Source of the DNA: an uncultured Flavobacteriales bacterium
GTDB lineage: Bacteria > Bacteroidota > Bacteroidia > Flavobacteriales_D > Crocinitomicaceae
Direction: 5' to 3'
NCBI GenBank assembly: GCA_905478665.1
Contig: CAJQJL010000174.1
Location: 1 to 43,064 of the forward strand
Length of the DNA: 43,064 nucleotides
Part shown: one piece after another, positions 13,318-21,307 of the stretch
How positions within the stretch are numbered: the stretch's first letter is position 1
Layout: each line of letters opens with the position of its first letter
Notes under the pieces: model-generated
Told to the model about the DNA's origin: nothing
Database searches by the model: none
What the model saw: only the letters and a program-made list of their open reading frames with translations
Translations under genes and position numbers: made by a program

Positions 13318-13990
13318 AGATCAAAGGAATTGTTGAAGCGTCAATCAATTGGTTTTGAATGGCATAAATTACCAAGCCTGCGGTGTTTCGAGCGCCTGTT
13401 TTTGCAAACAAATTGTTCTTATGGCCTTCTACGGTTCTGGTGGCAATAAACAAAATCTCTGCAATCTCGGGAGCTGTTTTTTGTTGACAAATCAATTTCA
13501 ATATTTCCAGTTCTCTTTCTGAAAGCTGGTTGGCGTCATCCAATACGGGCTTGGGCGACTTGGAAGAAATTTGATTTCGCAGAATTGTCAATTGCTCGGG
13601 CAAAAAGAAATGTCCATTTTCGGCAACTTCCTTGATAATGGTAAGCAGTTCAGCAGGGGAAATGCCCTTTGGAATAAATGCCGAGACCCCAGACTTGAGC
13701 ATAAAGCCCATAAAAGACAATTTATAATGGGATGACATGACAATCACCTTTATTTCTGGATGGGTCGTTTGCAATGCACTGGTCACTTCTACCCCACTCA
13801 TTTCTTCCATTTTCAGATCGAGTAAGAGCACTTCGGGCAACTTTTCTTGTTCGCTCAAAAGAGATAAAAACTCCTCTCCACTTTTTGCGGTCATTACAAC
13901 ATCCACTTCGCTTTGTTGATCTAGATAGGTTTTAACTAATTCAACGATGAGTGCGTCATCATCAACTATCGCTACTGGAATTTGTTTCAT
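13316..13990 (-). CDS. NarL/LuxR-type response regulator
   Basis: The 224-residue protein has a receiver domain (residues 1-120: IPVAIVDDDALIVELVK with the acidic pair, LLLDLKMEEMSGVEV with the phosphoacceptor Asp near 57, VIVMSSHY, and the Lys in FIPKG) and a LuxR-type HTH at the C-terminus (LSERELEILKLICQQKTAPE then IAEILFIATRTVEGHKNNLF). It is the likely partner of the histidine kinase whose stop overlaps its ATG (ATGA, 4 bp). It is the last gene of a four-gene minus-strand operon. Confidence 0.95.
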   Translation of the reverse strand: MKQIPVAIVDDDALIVELVKTYLDQQSEVDVVMTAKSGEEFLSLLSEQEKLPEVLLLDLKMEEMSGVEVTSALQTTHPEIKVIVMSSHYKLSFMGFMLKSGVSAFIPKGISPAELLTIIKEVAENGHFFLPEQLTILRNQISSKSPKPVLDDANQLSERELEILKLICQQKTAPEIAEILFIATRTVEGHKNNLFAKTGARNTAGLVIYAIQNQLIDASTIPLI

Positions 13991-14754
13991 GTTCGTGTCG
14001 TTTTAAGATCGAAGATAAAGAGACTGGAAGTTCCTTTATTTATTGCTGAATTGATTCGAAATTTACCCTTTAAGAATTGAACCCTGGTTTCTATATTTTG
14101 CAACCCCAGTCCTTTCTTCTTTTCCGACGGATCAAAACCAACCCCGTTGTCTTTTATCAATACAATTAATTTGTTGGCACTTTGGCGCAGATGCACACTT
14201 AATTCGCTTGCTTGCGCGTACTTCGACATATTGGTAATTACCTCTTGAATGATTCGGATAAATTGAATTTTAAAATCCTTGTCGTGTTCAATGTCCACGC
14301 GCAAATCTTCTCGGTAGTCTATTTTTATCAATTCTTGCCATGGAAGCAACAACTCTCTTACCAGCTCATCGAGCGACATAAACTCTAGCAAGGGTGGACT
14401 CAAATCATGCGAGATTCTTCTTGCCACAGAAATACAATCATTGACGATGATGGCTGATTCACCATTCTCTTCTCTAATTTGTTCTTTTAACTGAAGAACG
14501 GTCAATTTTGAAATTAATTCATCGTGCAAATCATCAGCAATTCGTTTTCGTTCGATTTCTTGTGTTTTAATCGCAGTGTCGAGCAAATTTTCCTGGTACT
14601 CCAACTTTGCTTTGGACTCGGCCATTTTCGTTCGTACAATTTTCTGAAACATTGCCCGAATAAGCAGGGTGATAAAACCCAGCAATACCAATAAAAAGAC
14701 GACTGCGATAATTACCCACAGTGTAATTGTTTCCGGGTCTTGCCATTCTTCCAT
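13987..14754 (-). CDS. Membrane-anchored HisKA_3-type histidine kinase
   Basis: The 255-residue kinase has one N-terminal membrane helix (about residues 10-34, LWVIIAVVFLLVLLGFITLL), a coiled coil, the dimerisation/phosphoacceptor box QEIERKRIADDLHDELISKL with the His in DDLHDEL, and an ATPase domain with N-box (EVITNMSKYAQASE), DNGVGFD and GLGLQNIETR. This is the NarX/DesK-like class that pairs with LuxR-type regulators, here the next gene. It has no sensor domain of its own. Its start lies 43 bp inside the upstream membrane-protein gene, an unusually long overlap; a later start would remove the membrane helix. The sensing may therefore be done by the two upstream gene products. Confidence 0.93.
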   Translation of the reverse strand: MEEWQDPETITLWVIIAVVFLLVLLGFITLLIRAMFQKIVRTKMAESKAKLEYQENLLDTAIKTQEIERKRIADDLHDELISKLTVLQLKEQIREENGESAIIVNDCISVARRISHDLSPPLLEFMSLDELVRELLLPWQELIKIDYREDLRVDIEHDKDFKIQFIRIIQEVITNMSKYAQASELSVHLRQSANKLIVLIKDNGVGFDPSEKKKGLGLQNIETRVQFLKGKFRINSAINKGTSSLFIFDLKTTRT

Positions 14755-15365
14755 AGGAAAGCGGATAAGTATGAATAAAATAAAACGGTTGCTCCAAGGT
14801 AGGCATACCAGATGTAAATGATAGATGTCGCAATTTGATTGATCATCAGATTAATCGGGAGAAGCAGCAGCAGATTCAACGCGAAATAAGCCAACATGAC
14901 CAAATTGAGCCGTTGCAACTCTGGTGAGATTTCTTTATCCGACTTCAATTTCTGAGTGAAAAACTGCAGTGCGAGCAGAACAATCACAAATGACGAGGCT
15001 ATTTTCGCGTACGATTGAAAGGACTTCACATTGTAGGAATCGATGTACACGATTTCACCCACGATATAAATGGCCCCTAACACAGTTAAAGGAATGAGCA
15101 GCATTTTTTTGACCCCTAAATGGCAATAGATGCTTGCGATAATGAGGAGTTCGAGCACGCTATACAGCGGTAGAATTATTAGGTTGTTCTCATTATACGT
15201 CGAAACTATTCTAGAAGCAATATCAATCCCTAAACTGACAATTAGATAAATAAGGATCCACTTACTTTTTCTATCGAGCCATTTGAACCAATAAATTCCA
15301 ACAAAAGTGCCCACGAAAAGCACTAGTGGTGAAGCATATGCAAGTAAATCGTGAAATAGATTCAC
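14712..15365 (-). CDS. Polytopic membrane protein, probable accessory to the histidine kinase
   Basis: The 217-residue protein has about six or seven hydrophobic helices (MNLFHDLLAYASPLVLFVGT, ILIYLIVSLGIDIASRI, LIILPLYSVLELLIIASIYC and so on) and ends KNGKTRKQLHCG. I recognise no named family, though the plan (even helices, one IVSTYNEN loop) is like membrane sensor modules found detached from their kinase. It overlaps the lipoprotein gene by 4 bp (ATGA) and the kinase by 43 bp, so it is translated together with them. A role in signal perception is inferred from that. Confidence 0.8.
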   Translation of the reverse strand: MNLFHDLLAYASPLVLFVGTFVGIYWFKWLDRKSKWILIYLIVSLGIDIASRIVSTYNENNLIILPLYSVLELLIIASIYCHLGVKKMLLIPLTVLGAIYIVGEIVYIDSYNVKSFQSYAKIASSFVIVLLALQFFTQKLKSDKEISPELQRLNLVMLAYFALNLLLLLPINLMINQIATSIIYIWYAYLGATVLFYSYLSAFLWKNGKTRKQLHCG

Positions 15366-16201
15366 TTTATTCCAAGCATCTTGAGCAATCCAAAATTCGC
15401 TTTCTCAAGAGGTTTAAAGGGTGGAACCAATCGGACAACATCCTCTATCACTCCAGACATATCTGCCTGACTAATTGGTGCCGGCTGAAGAATTTCATGC
15501 GTTCGGGTGTTTACAATGATCAGGTCTCCATGGTAGCCACCAATAGCCGCGCTATCCTCGTGTAAAGCTAAGTAACATTCATGCTTATCTTCTGGAACCA
15601 TGTCTACCGTTTTAATGACAAATATTTGCCCCATTTTATCTCCATTTCTGTCGTTGCAAACTGCAGCGATCCAATTATTTCGTGTTGTATCGTCTATCCA
15701 ACGACCAATGCGCGTTTTTGCGTCTGCCAAGGTTATGGCATCTTCCCTACTTGTATGCCTAGCAACGGACACAGGTAACGTATCCATTGAACCATTTACA
15801 AGGTGTGAATATTGTAAACACTTCAAATTACCCATCGTGTCTGCACTTGAGGCAATTGGATATAAGGTAATTGGATATTCAGCGTCAGGATCAGCATCGT
15901 AACCAATGTAAACATAAATGGAATCAACCGTTTCGTCTGGTCTGACTATTGAAAAATGATTGGTCAGTTCACCAACGCAATTTTGCACACTTTCCGCGTT
16001 CGTGCGCATGGTGTTCCACGCCAACACTTGGTTCGTATCAATGTCTGCTAAGGTAGTATCCACATCACCAATTCCTGCGGACTCTAGGGGGTCATTGTTT
16101 GACGTTGATTCATCGGTTCCATCTGAACAAGAGACGAGTAGAACTCCTCCCAAAAAGAATAATGCGATACTGTTTTTTAGTGCGTTTTTAAATGTTTTCA
16201 T
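15362..16201 (-). CDS. Lipoprotein heading a signal-transduction operon
   Basis: The 279-residue product starts with a lipoprotein signal: MKTFKNALKNSIALFFLGGV followed by LLVSCSDG, where C is the lipidation site. The acidic, Ser/Asp-rich stretch after it (DGTDESTSNNDPLES) is of the kind that carries lipoproteins to the outer membrane or surface in Bacteroidota. The rest is soluble; no family recognised. Visible phrases include VCNDRNGDKMGQIFVIKTVD and YHGDLIIVNTRTHEI. It is the first gene of the operon lipoprotein - membrane protein - kinase - regulator, all overlapping, so I infer it detects or binds the signal. Confidence 0.85.
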   Translation of the reverse strand: MKTFKNALKNSIALFFLGGVLLVSCSDGTDESTSNNDPLESAGIGDVDTTLADIDTNQVLAWNTMRTNAESVQNCVGELTNHFSIVRPDETVDSIYVYIGYDADPDAEYPITLYPIASSADTMGNLKCLQYSHLVNGSMDTLPVSVARHTSREDAITLADAKTRIGRWIDDTTRNNWIAAVCNDRNGDKMGQIFVIKTVDMVPEDKHECYLALHEDSAAIGGYHGDLIIVNTRTHEILQPAPISQADMSGVIEDVVRLVPPFKPLEKANFGLLKMLGIK

Positions 16202-16325
16202 GTTAGTCCAAATTGTGGTTTAATAAAAAGTATAGTCGTTCAGTGAAGTTAGAAAAAATGCAGATTATTTCTTGTAAAAAGGTGGATTTATTACAGGGGG
16301 GAGGTACACTTCCATCACTCCTAAC

Positions 16326-17336
16326 TCAATCTTTCCAAAATCCTTTTCGGTGGAAATACTTGCCTAGATACACAAGTCCGAGCATGATAGGAACTTCCCA
16401 GAACAAGCCCATTGTAGTTCCGAGTGCTGCTTGCGAGCCCAAACCGTATAAAGCAATGGCCGTTGCAATGGCAATTTCAAAGTGACTTGAAGACCCAATG
16501 AGCACGGTGATAATGGCTTCCTTGTATTTCAATTTAAAAATTCTGGTAATGATGATATTAAACGCCACCACGACTGCAAAGCCAAGAAGAAGAGGTACTG
16601 AAACCAGTAACATCTCTTGCGGGTTCTGAATCATTACTTCACCATTCAGTGCGAACAAGACGATTAGCGTAATGAGCAATGCCACGATGGCAATCTTTCC
16701 CACAATGCGTCGATAGGTGTTCTCGAACCAATCGATGCCTTTGTTTTTTATCAAGATCTTTTTTGACAGAAAACCCGCAATCATTGGAAAACCAATAAAG
16801 ACAAGCACAGAAATAAATAGCTCATAACGGTCGATAATGATTCCTTGCACGCCTGTTAACAAGACGACTACCGGAGCGTATAGAAACATAATCGTTAGGG
16901 TATTGATGCTTGTCGTAATCACATTTTGCTCTTGGTTCCCCTTGGCCATACTTCCCCAAACGATGACCATTGCCGTACATGGACTTGATCCTAAAAGGAT
17001 GAGTGCCACAATTAGTTGGTTTTTCCCTTCTAAGAAAAAGTATGCCAATGCTGCAGCTACTACTGGAGCTACTATCCAATTTGAAAGCAAGGTGAGCAGA
17101 ATTGGCTTGGGAGCTTTCATGAGCTTCTTTACTTCGTTCATCTGAAAATTGAGCAATGCGGGATACATCATTAAAAACAGACAAATCCCGATAGGAATGG
17201 ATACGTTCCCAATCTTCCAATTGTTTAACCAAACACTAAATTCAGGGATATAGACCGAAAAGGCTACACCGATTAGCATGCACAAAAAGACCCAAAGCCA
17301 TAGATATTTCTCGAATATTCCAAGTGATTTCTCCAT
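16326..17336 (-). CDS. arsB: ACR3-family arsenite efflux permease
   Basis: The 336-residue protein has ten hydrophobic helices and the conserved motifs of the ACR3 (BASS superfamily) arsenite exporters: LLGSSPCTAMVIVWGSMAKG in helix 4 with the essential cysteine, GSSSHFEIAIATAIALYG, and LFWEVPIMLGLVYLGKY near the C-terminus with the conserved Glu. Length is normal. It would expel arsenite (or antimonite) from the cytoplasm. There is no arsR, arsC or arsM beside it in the window, which is less usual; repeats fill its upstream region. Note that the symbol arsB is also used for an unrelated exporter; acr3 is the precise family. Confidence 0.93.
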   Translation of the reverse strand: MEKSLGIFEKYLWLWVFLCMLIGVAFSVYIPEFSVWLNNWKIGNVSIPIGICLFLMMYPALLNFQMNEVKKLMKAPKPILLTLLSNWIVAPVVAAALAYFFLEGKNQLIVALILLGSSPCTAMVIVWGSMAKGNQEQNVITTSINTLTIMFLYAPVVVLLTGVQGIIIDRYELFISVLVFIGFPMIAGFLSKKILIKNKGIDWFENTYRRIVGKIAIVALLITLIVLFALNGEVMIQNPQEMLLVSVPLLLGFAVVVAFNIIITRIFKLKYKEAIITVLIGSSSHFEIAIATAIALYGLGSQAALGTTMGLFWEVPIMLGLVYLGKYFHRKGFWKD

Positions 17337-17361
17337 TTAACTAAGTTAAGGATTTAGTTGT

Positions 17362-17430
17362 TACACTTCGTTACTTCACACTTCGACTACGCACAGTGTT
17401 CAGCACGAGTCGCTCAGTGTAAAGATGTTA
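17362..17430. repeat. Interspersed CACTTCG...CTCAGTG-type repeat
   Basis: CACTTCGTTACTTCACACTT, CGACTACGCACAGTGTTCAG and CGCTCAGTGTAAAGATGTTA form another member of the family seen at 10755-10830. It lies in the divergent region between the arsenite exporter and the next plus-strand gene. Confidence 0.6.
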
Positions 17431-17557
17431 GACGATTAGATGGTAAACATTAGACAGAACGCTGAGGTTATGCATTGAGCTGGCCGAAGTGGGAGAAGAA
17501 ACGTAACAGAAAAAATTGATTAAATTCAGCCAGTTATCCCTAACCAATAAAAAAACT

Positions 17558-18118
17558 ATGACACGTGAAGAACGACTGAAATTCTGCTCAGTATGCACAA
17601 ACAGAGCTTTCAACCCTAAACAAGGAATGATTTGCGGTATTACCAATGAGGTAGCCTCGTTCGAAGGAACGTGTGCCGATTACAAGGAAGATGCCCGCGA
17701 AGTAGTTATCGAAGACCGTAAGAAGCAAGGGGTGATTGGGGAAACCAATAAATCACTCAATAAGGGACGCTATGCCTTGTTTATTGTAGCAGGGTTGTAC
17801 GTGATTGTTGGGTATATGGAAGCTTACGTTATATTGGGTCATGAGCTTCTTTTTGGAATCATCGACTGGTCCATTGCGGCCATCTTTATTGGATTGGGGA
17901 TCTGGTCCTATTACAAGGCTTTTTTAGCCATGGTCATTGGTTTAGGACTCTATGTTTTAATCAATCTGCTACTTGCTTGGGCTGAACCTTCTAGTCTTTT
18001 TAGTGGCATCATTTGGAAGGCAATTGTGATCACCTATCTTGTGTATGGAATCAAGACTGCAAGGGAAGAAGAGAAAAAACAGAAACCTGTATCGGATGAT
18101 TTATTGGATCAGATTTAG
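17558..18118 (+). CDS. Membrane protein with N-terminal four-cysteine motif
   Basis: The start is taken as the ATG at 17558 (MTREERLKFCSVCTNRAFNP); a frame extending upstream lacks support. The first ~40 residues carry four cysteines, C-x2-C, then GMICGIT and FEGTC, and look like a small metal-binding knuckle of a type found in Bacteroidota membrane proteins. Four hydrophobic helices follow (about residues 70-170), then a charged tail. The knuckle faces the cytoplasm if the basic KK and EEEKKQK segments are inside. No function is known to me. It stands alone. Confidence 0.75.
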   Translation: MTREERLKFCSVCTNRAFNPKQGMICGITNEVASFEGTCADYKEDAREVVIEDRKKQGVIGETNKSLNKGRYALFIVAGLYVIVGYMEAYVILGHELLFGIIDWSIAAIFIGLGIWSYYKAFLAMVIGLGLYVLINLLLAWAEPSSLFSGIIWKAIVITYLVYGIKTAREEEKKQKPVSDDLLDQI

Positions 18119-18219
18119 ATCGTTGGATATTGGAATGCTTGCGCTAAAGCTTTCTCCGGCGGTCGAAACCTAAGGTGAAGAACTCAGCATCGGCGCATGG
18201 TTAGACGGCTCACTTCGAC

Positions 18220-18357
18220 ATGGAAGTTTGTTTCGAATGTTCTCAAATTTATCCAAGCACAGGCGTTCCAAACATGTGGTTCATACCAAATGAGGCCTTC
18301 AAAGAGCTTAATACCCTATTCGAAAAATATGGGTTTGTAATCCTTCAACGGAACTAA
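18220..18357 (+). pseudogene. Fragment of a small Cys-containing protein (possible remnant)
   Basis: A 45-codon frame reads MEVCFECSQIYPSTGVPNMW then FIPNEAFKELNTLFEKYGFV and ILQRN. The CFEC...F-ELN-LFEKYGF plan is like the C-terminal end of small Bacteroidota proteins with a C-F-x-C motif, and here only the tail is present, with a stop just upstream in the same frame. I therefore list it as a likely remnant. The gap 18119-18482 holds this fragment, plus a repeat-like CACTTCGACAGCTTCAGATC near 18391. Confidence 0.35.
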
Positions 18358-18482
18358 TGTTTCGTTGCATTTCGAAACCCATTCTTCAAGAGCACTTCGA
18401 CAGCTTCAGATCAGCGCGTGTGTCATAAATTTCCTATATTCGAGAAACAATGGAAAAGCACTACTAAGCACCATTACGAGCA

Positions 18483-19016
18483 ATGACAAATTCAGAAGAA
18501 TCCATCCATAAACTTGAAGCGATGAGCAATGAAAAGCTCATGGATGTCTGCAGAAACGGAACGTTTTATGGCTATGATGAAGAGATCATAAGACAAGCAT
18601 CTCTGCTACTCGAGGGCAGAGGAATTCAGCTATCAGAGATTAAAATGGGCACAACGAATCGCTCAAGTGAGATGCTTAATGCAATCGAAATTAAGAACTC
18701 TTATTCTCGGTTATCGATAGCAGCACTAATAGGATATACTATAATTATCTCAGTGAATTTCCTTAATTCGTTCGCTGAACAATACCCGCTCATTTATCTA
18801 GCAATTTATTTACTGGCCTTTCTAGGGTTTGTTGGTTGTTTAGTCGGCTCTGTTATTCGTCTAACTCAATTTTTCAAAGCAATTAACAAGTCGGATTCAA
18901 CTGGTGAAGTCCTATTGTACTTATTGGTTGGAATACCACTCTATATTCTAGTCTTCTTATATTTCCTTCCACGGATGAATTCATTATTAAAGGAACATAG
19001 CCGAAAAGCAACGTAA
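18483..19016 (+). CDS. Membrane protein of unknown function
   Basis: The 177-residue product has a soluble acidic N-terminal third (MTNSEESIHKLEAMSNEKLM ... EEIIRQASLLLEGRGIQLSE), a pattern seen in small Bacteroidota membrane proteins where a helical hairpin precedes the membrane part, followed by three hydrophobic segments (about 78-95, 102-127 and 143-160). It ends in a basic tail (LLKEHSRKAT). No family recognised; no operon partner is evident. Confidence 0.65.
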   Translation: MTNSEESIHKLEAMSNEKLMDVCRNGTFYGYDEEIIRQASLLLEGRGIQLSEIKMGTTNRSSEMLNAIEIKNSYSRLSIAALIGYTIIISVNFLNSFAEQYPLIYLAIYLLAFLGFVGCLVGSVIRLTQFFKAINKSDSTGEVLLYLLVGIPLYILVFLYFLPRMNSLLKEHSRKAT

Positions 19017-19237
19017 GTTATACCCACACATTGGTTGCGGTTCATACTACCCTCGCATACCTAGTCTTTGAGAGAATCTGGATTCCAAAATGGATTATGG
19101 CCTGAAATAAAAACCATGTGTCGACTGTCTCAGGTAGATCAATCTGACAATCCTCTTGATTTGAAAATCATTCCTATCTTGTAGTACTATATTTCGGTAG
19201 CGATCCACTCGTGTGAAGCTTCCGACCACTACAGAAC

Positions 19238-19756
19238 ATGAAACTATTTAGTAAAGAACGACTGCGAATACAGAAAAAAGAAGGCACAACCATTGTAAAA
19301 TGGAGGAAGCTCACTGTCGTATCCCTAATTGTCGTCTTTATTATACCTATGGCCAGCATTTGGGCAATTGGCAGCGCATTGGGAAAAGAAGAAATTATTG
19401 GACTCCAGGTCCTACCCATGACCTTCTTGGCAACTGTAATAATGTGGTCTTGCATCGCATTGATGTCCCTGCACATTTTGTTTAACCAAAATTCCAAACT
19501 TGTTGTCACCTCCCGCGAGTTGAGCTACCACAAAAGAGCCTTTCCTTCTATTCGGAAAAGGATTCCCATGAATGCTGTTGCGAACATCACCTTAGAAGAA
19601 AAAGACGATCCCATTGCTGAATCTTCTGGTAATATGACACCAACGATTTGCAAACTCACTATTCATTCAGCCGCAGGAAAACGTATCCGAATCAGAGGCC
19701 TTTCTATGGAAGACATGGAACAGATTAGGGATTTAATTGAAGAGTATCGGCCATGA
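19238..19756 (+). CDS. Membrane protein with bacterial PH-like domain
   Basis: The 172-residue protein has a basic N-terminus, two hydrophobic helices (about residues 24-47 and 55-82) and a C-terminal ~85 residues of alternating strands and a final helix: LVVTSRELSYHKRAFPSIRK, RIPMNAVANITLEEKDDPIA, ICKLTIHSAAGKRIRIRGLS, and MEDMEQIRDLIEEYRP. That order, strands around a 'R-IPM..I..I' element and a closing amphipathic helix, is the layout of the bacterial PH domain found in YdbT/YdbS-like membrane proteins. Role unknown. Confidence 0.7.
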   Translation: MKLFSKERLRIQKKEGTTIVKWRKLTVVSLIVVFIIPMASIWAIGSALGKEEIIGLQVLPMTFLATVIMWSCIALMSLHILFNQNSKLVVTSRELSYHKRAFPSIRKRIPMNAVANITLEEKDDPIAESSGNMTPTICKLTIHSAAGKRIRIRGLSMEDMEQIRDLIEEYRP

Positions 19757-19818
19757 AAAACGCGTCTGATATCATCAATAAAAGAGCATAGTCAAGAAGT
19801 GCGATAAGTAAATCCTGC

Positions 19819-20538
19819 ATGAAGAACACAATTAAGGAGCAGATTTTAGGACAGAAAATTATACGCGTAGATTACTACGAGATTAACCGAAACGAACATT
19901 CTTTTTTCTACGCTGATTTTGACAACTTCGATTTAGGGATCAATCTAGAATTCAGCAATGGGTTCAATTGGCACATTGCCTGGCAAGGAAACGACCGTCC
20001 AGAATTGGGGATTGGTAAATACATCGTTGAAGATCATTATAAAGGATTCATTTCAGTTGACGCTACCGATCGGTGGACTCCCTTTCTTGACCTGTGCATC
20101 AACGATTTTAAACTAGAATATGTTTGCGAGGAGTTAAACATTCCAGCAATGTGCAGTATTCATTTCAGCAATTCAAAAAAGGTAACAATTGTTCTTGGAG
20201 AAGAGTTAAACTTGGATGACTCTTTGCCGCTTCCCTTGAAATATGATGAAGGTCCCGAAATCTATGTATTCTTTTGTCAAGAACTTCCACCTATCGAACT
20301 GGTGAAATTTGTGCTGCCGATAAATCCGCTGGGAGATTATCATCCCGATGGAACTATACGGTGGAAATTGAAAACGCAAGAATTCATCGGTTTTGTAATT
20401 GTTGTCCTTGTGCTGGTAGTATGTCTGCTTGCTTTTATATTGGACCTTTAGAACAAAGATGAACAAGCCCGATACAAAGAAGACATTGATTTAGATGATT
20501 ACCTGAAAGATCCAAAATTGTTTAAACGAAGATCATAG
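19819..20538 (+). pseudogene. Membrane-anchored protein gene interrupted by an in-frame amber codon
   Basis: The frame encodes 210 residues ending in a C-terminal membrane helix (FVIVVLVLVVCLLAFILDL) and a TAG at 20449-20451. Past that stop the same frame stays open for 28 more codons with protein-like composition (NKDEQARYKEDIDLDDYLKD then PKLFKRRS), ending at TAG 20536-20538, three bases before the end of the convergent regulator gene. A cytoplasmic tail after a membrane helix is just what one would expect, so I read the TAG as a recent nonsense mutation. The 210-residue form may still be functional. The soluble part (beta-rich, with GINLEFSNGFNWHIAWQGND) belongs to no family I recognise. 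Confidence 0.6.
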
Positions 20539-20541
20539 ACC

Positions 20542-21006
20542 CTACGAAAGTAAATTCTGTCGCGCGATAAACTCTAATTGTTTGTTGGCTACTTTCAATT
20601 CTTCCATCAATCGTACATTTTCCATACGCAGCGAATAGACTTCATGCGCCTGTTGAATGACCAAAAGCAAATCCTGTGGATCCCAAGGTTTGGAAACGTA
20701 ACGATAAACCTGCCCTTGATTAATGGCGTCAATAACAGCTTCGATGTCTGAATAGCCAGTGATAAGAATACGGATGGTATCAGGATATTTTTCTTTTAGA
20801 ATCTTCAGAAACTCAACGCCCGTCATAACAGGCATTCGTTGGTCAGACAACACGATATGGATTTCATTCTCTTCCAGCACCTTTAATCCTTCCTTGGCGC
20901 TTTCAGCAAAATAGATGTCAAAATCTCTTCGATATGTTGCTTTAAAAGAAGTCAGATTGTGGACTTCATCGTCCACGTACAGCACTTTTAATTTCTCCTC
21001 ATTCAT
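20542..21006 (-). CDS. Receiver-domain response regulator
   Basis: The 154-residue protein is one receiver domain: LKVLYVDDEVHNLTSFKATY with the acidic pair, HIVLSDQRMPVMTGVEFLKI with the phosphoacceptor Asp near residue 55, IRILITGYSD, and the Lys in YRYVSKPWDPQDL. A short helical tail follows. The DQRMP and KPW signature is that of RpfG-like receivers. It lacks an output domain, so it probably acts by protein contact. It is a close paralogue of the receiver in the gene at 26559-27278, and it is divergent from the E1-nitroreductase gene, so it probably belongs to the same signalling set. Confidence 0.92.
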   Translation of the reverse strand: MNEEKLKVLYVDDEVHNLTSFKATYRRDFDIYFAESAKEGLKVLEENEIHIVLSDQRMPVMTGVEFLKILKEKYPDTIRILITGYSDIEAVIDAINQGQVYRYVSKPWDPQDLLLVIQQAHEVYSLRMENVRLMEELKVANKQLEFIARQNLLS

Positions 21007-21089
21007 AAACTAAATTGTTTGCATTCTATGATTCCTAAATCGTATTAAATCGGTTAATCGGAATTTCTAAAATACATATTATTTTGTTA

Positions 21090-21097
21090 CAAACCTA
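21090..21097 (-). promoter_or_regulatory. -7 promoter element of the receiver gene
   Basis: On the minus strand TAGGTTTG fits the Bacteroidota -7 consensus TAnnTTTG, ~84 bp upstream of the receiver ATG. No good -33 element is seen. Confidence 0.4.
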
Positions 21098-21234
21098 GCT
21101 AAAAATGCACCTATACTTTGCCCTGACAGCACTTCTGAAACACCAAAAATACACATAATAAACGTGATTTATACGGTAAAAAATTGCAGATAATACCTGA
21201 TGCTTTGGTGGCTATCCTAAATCCATTTTTTGAA

Positions 21235-21268
21235 TTGGTTTTTTGATGCACCAGTATCTTTATCTTTG
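21235..21268 (+). promoter_or_regulatory. Promoter of the E1-nitroreductase gene; decides its start
   Basis: TATCTTTG at 21261-21268 is a perfect TAnnTTTG, with TTGG (21235-21238) or TTTG (21242-21245) upstream as -33 candidates. Transcription would begin near 21275, so the protein is likely to start at the ATG at 21308 and not at one further upstream. Confidence 0.6.
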
Positions 21269-21307
21269 TCAAATTCCTCAGGCACTTTCCAAACTAATTG
21301 CCTAGTT

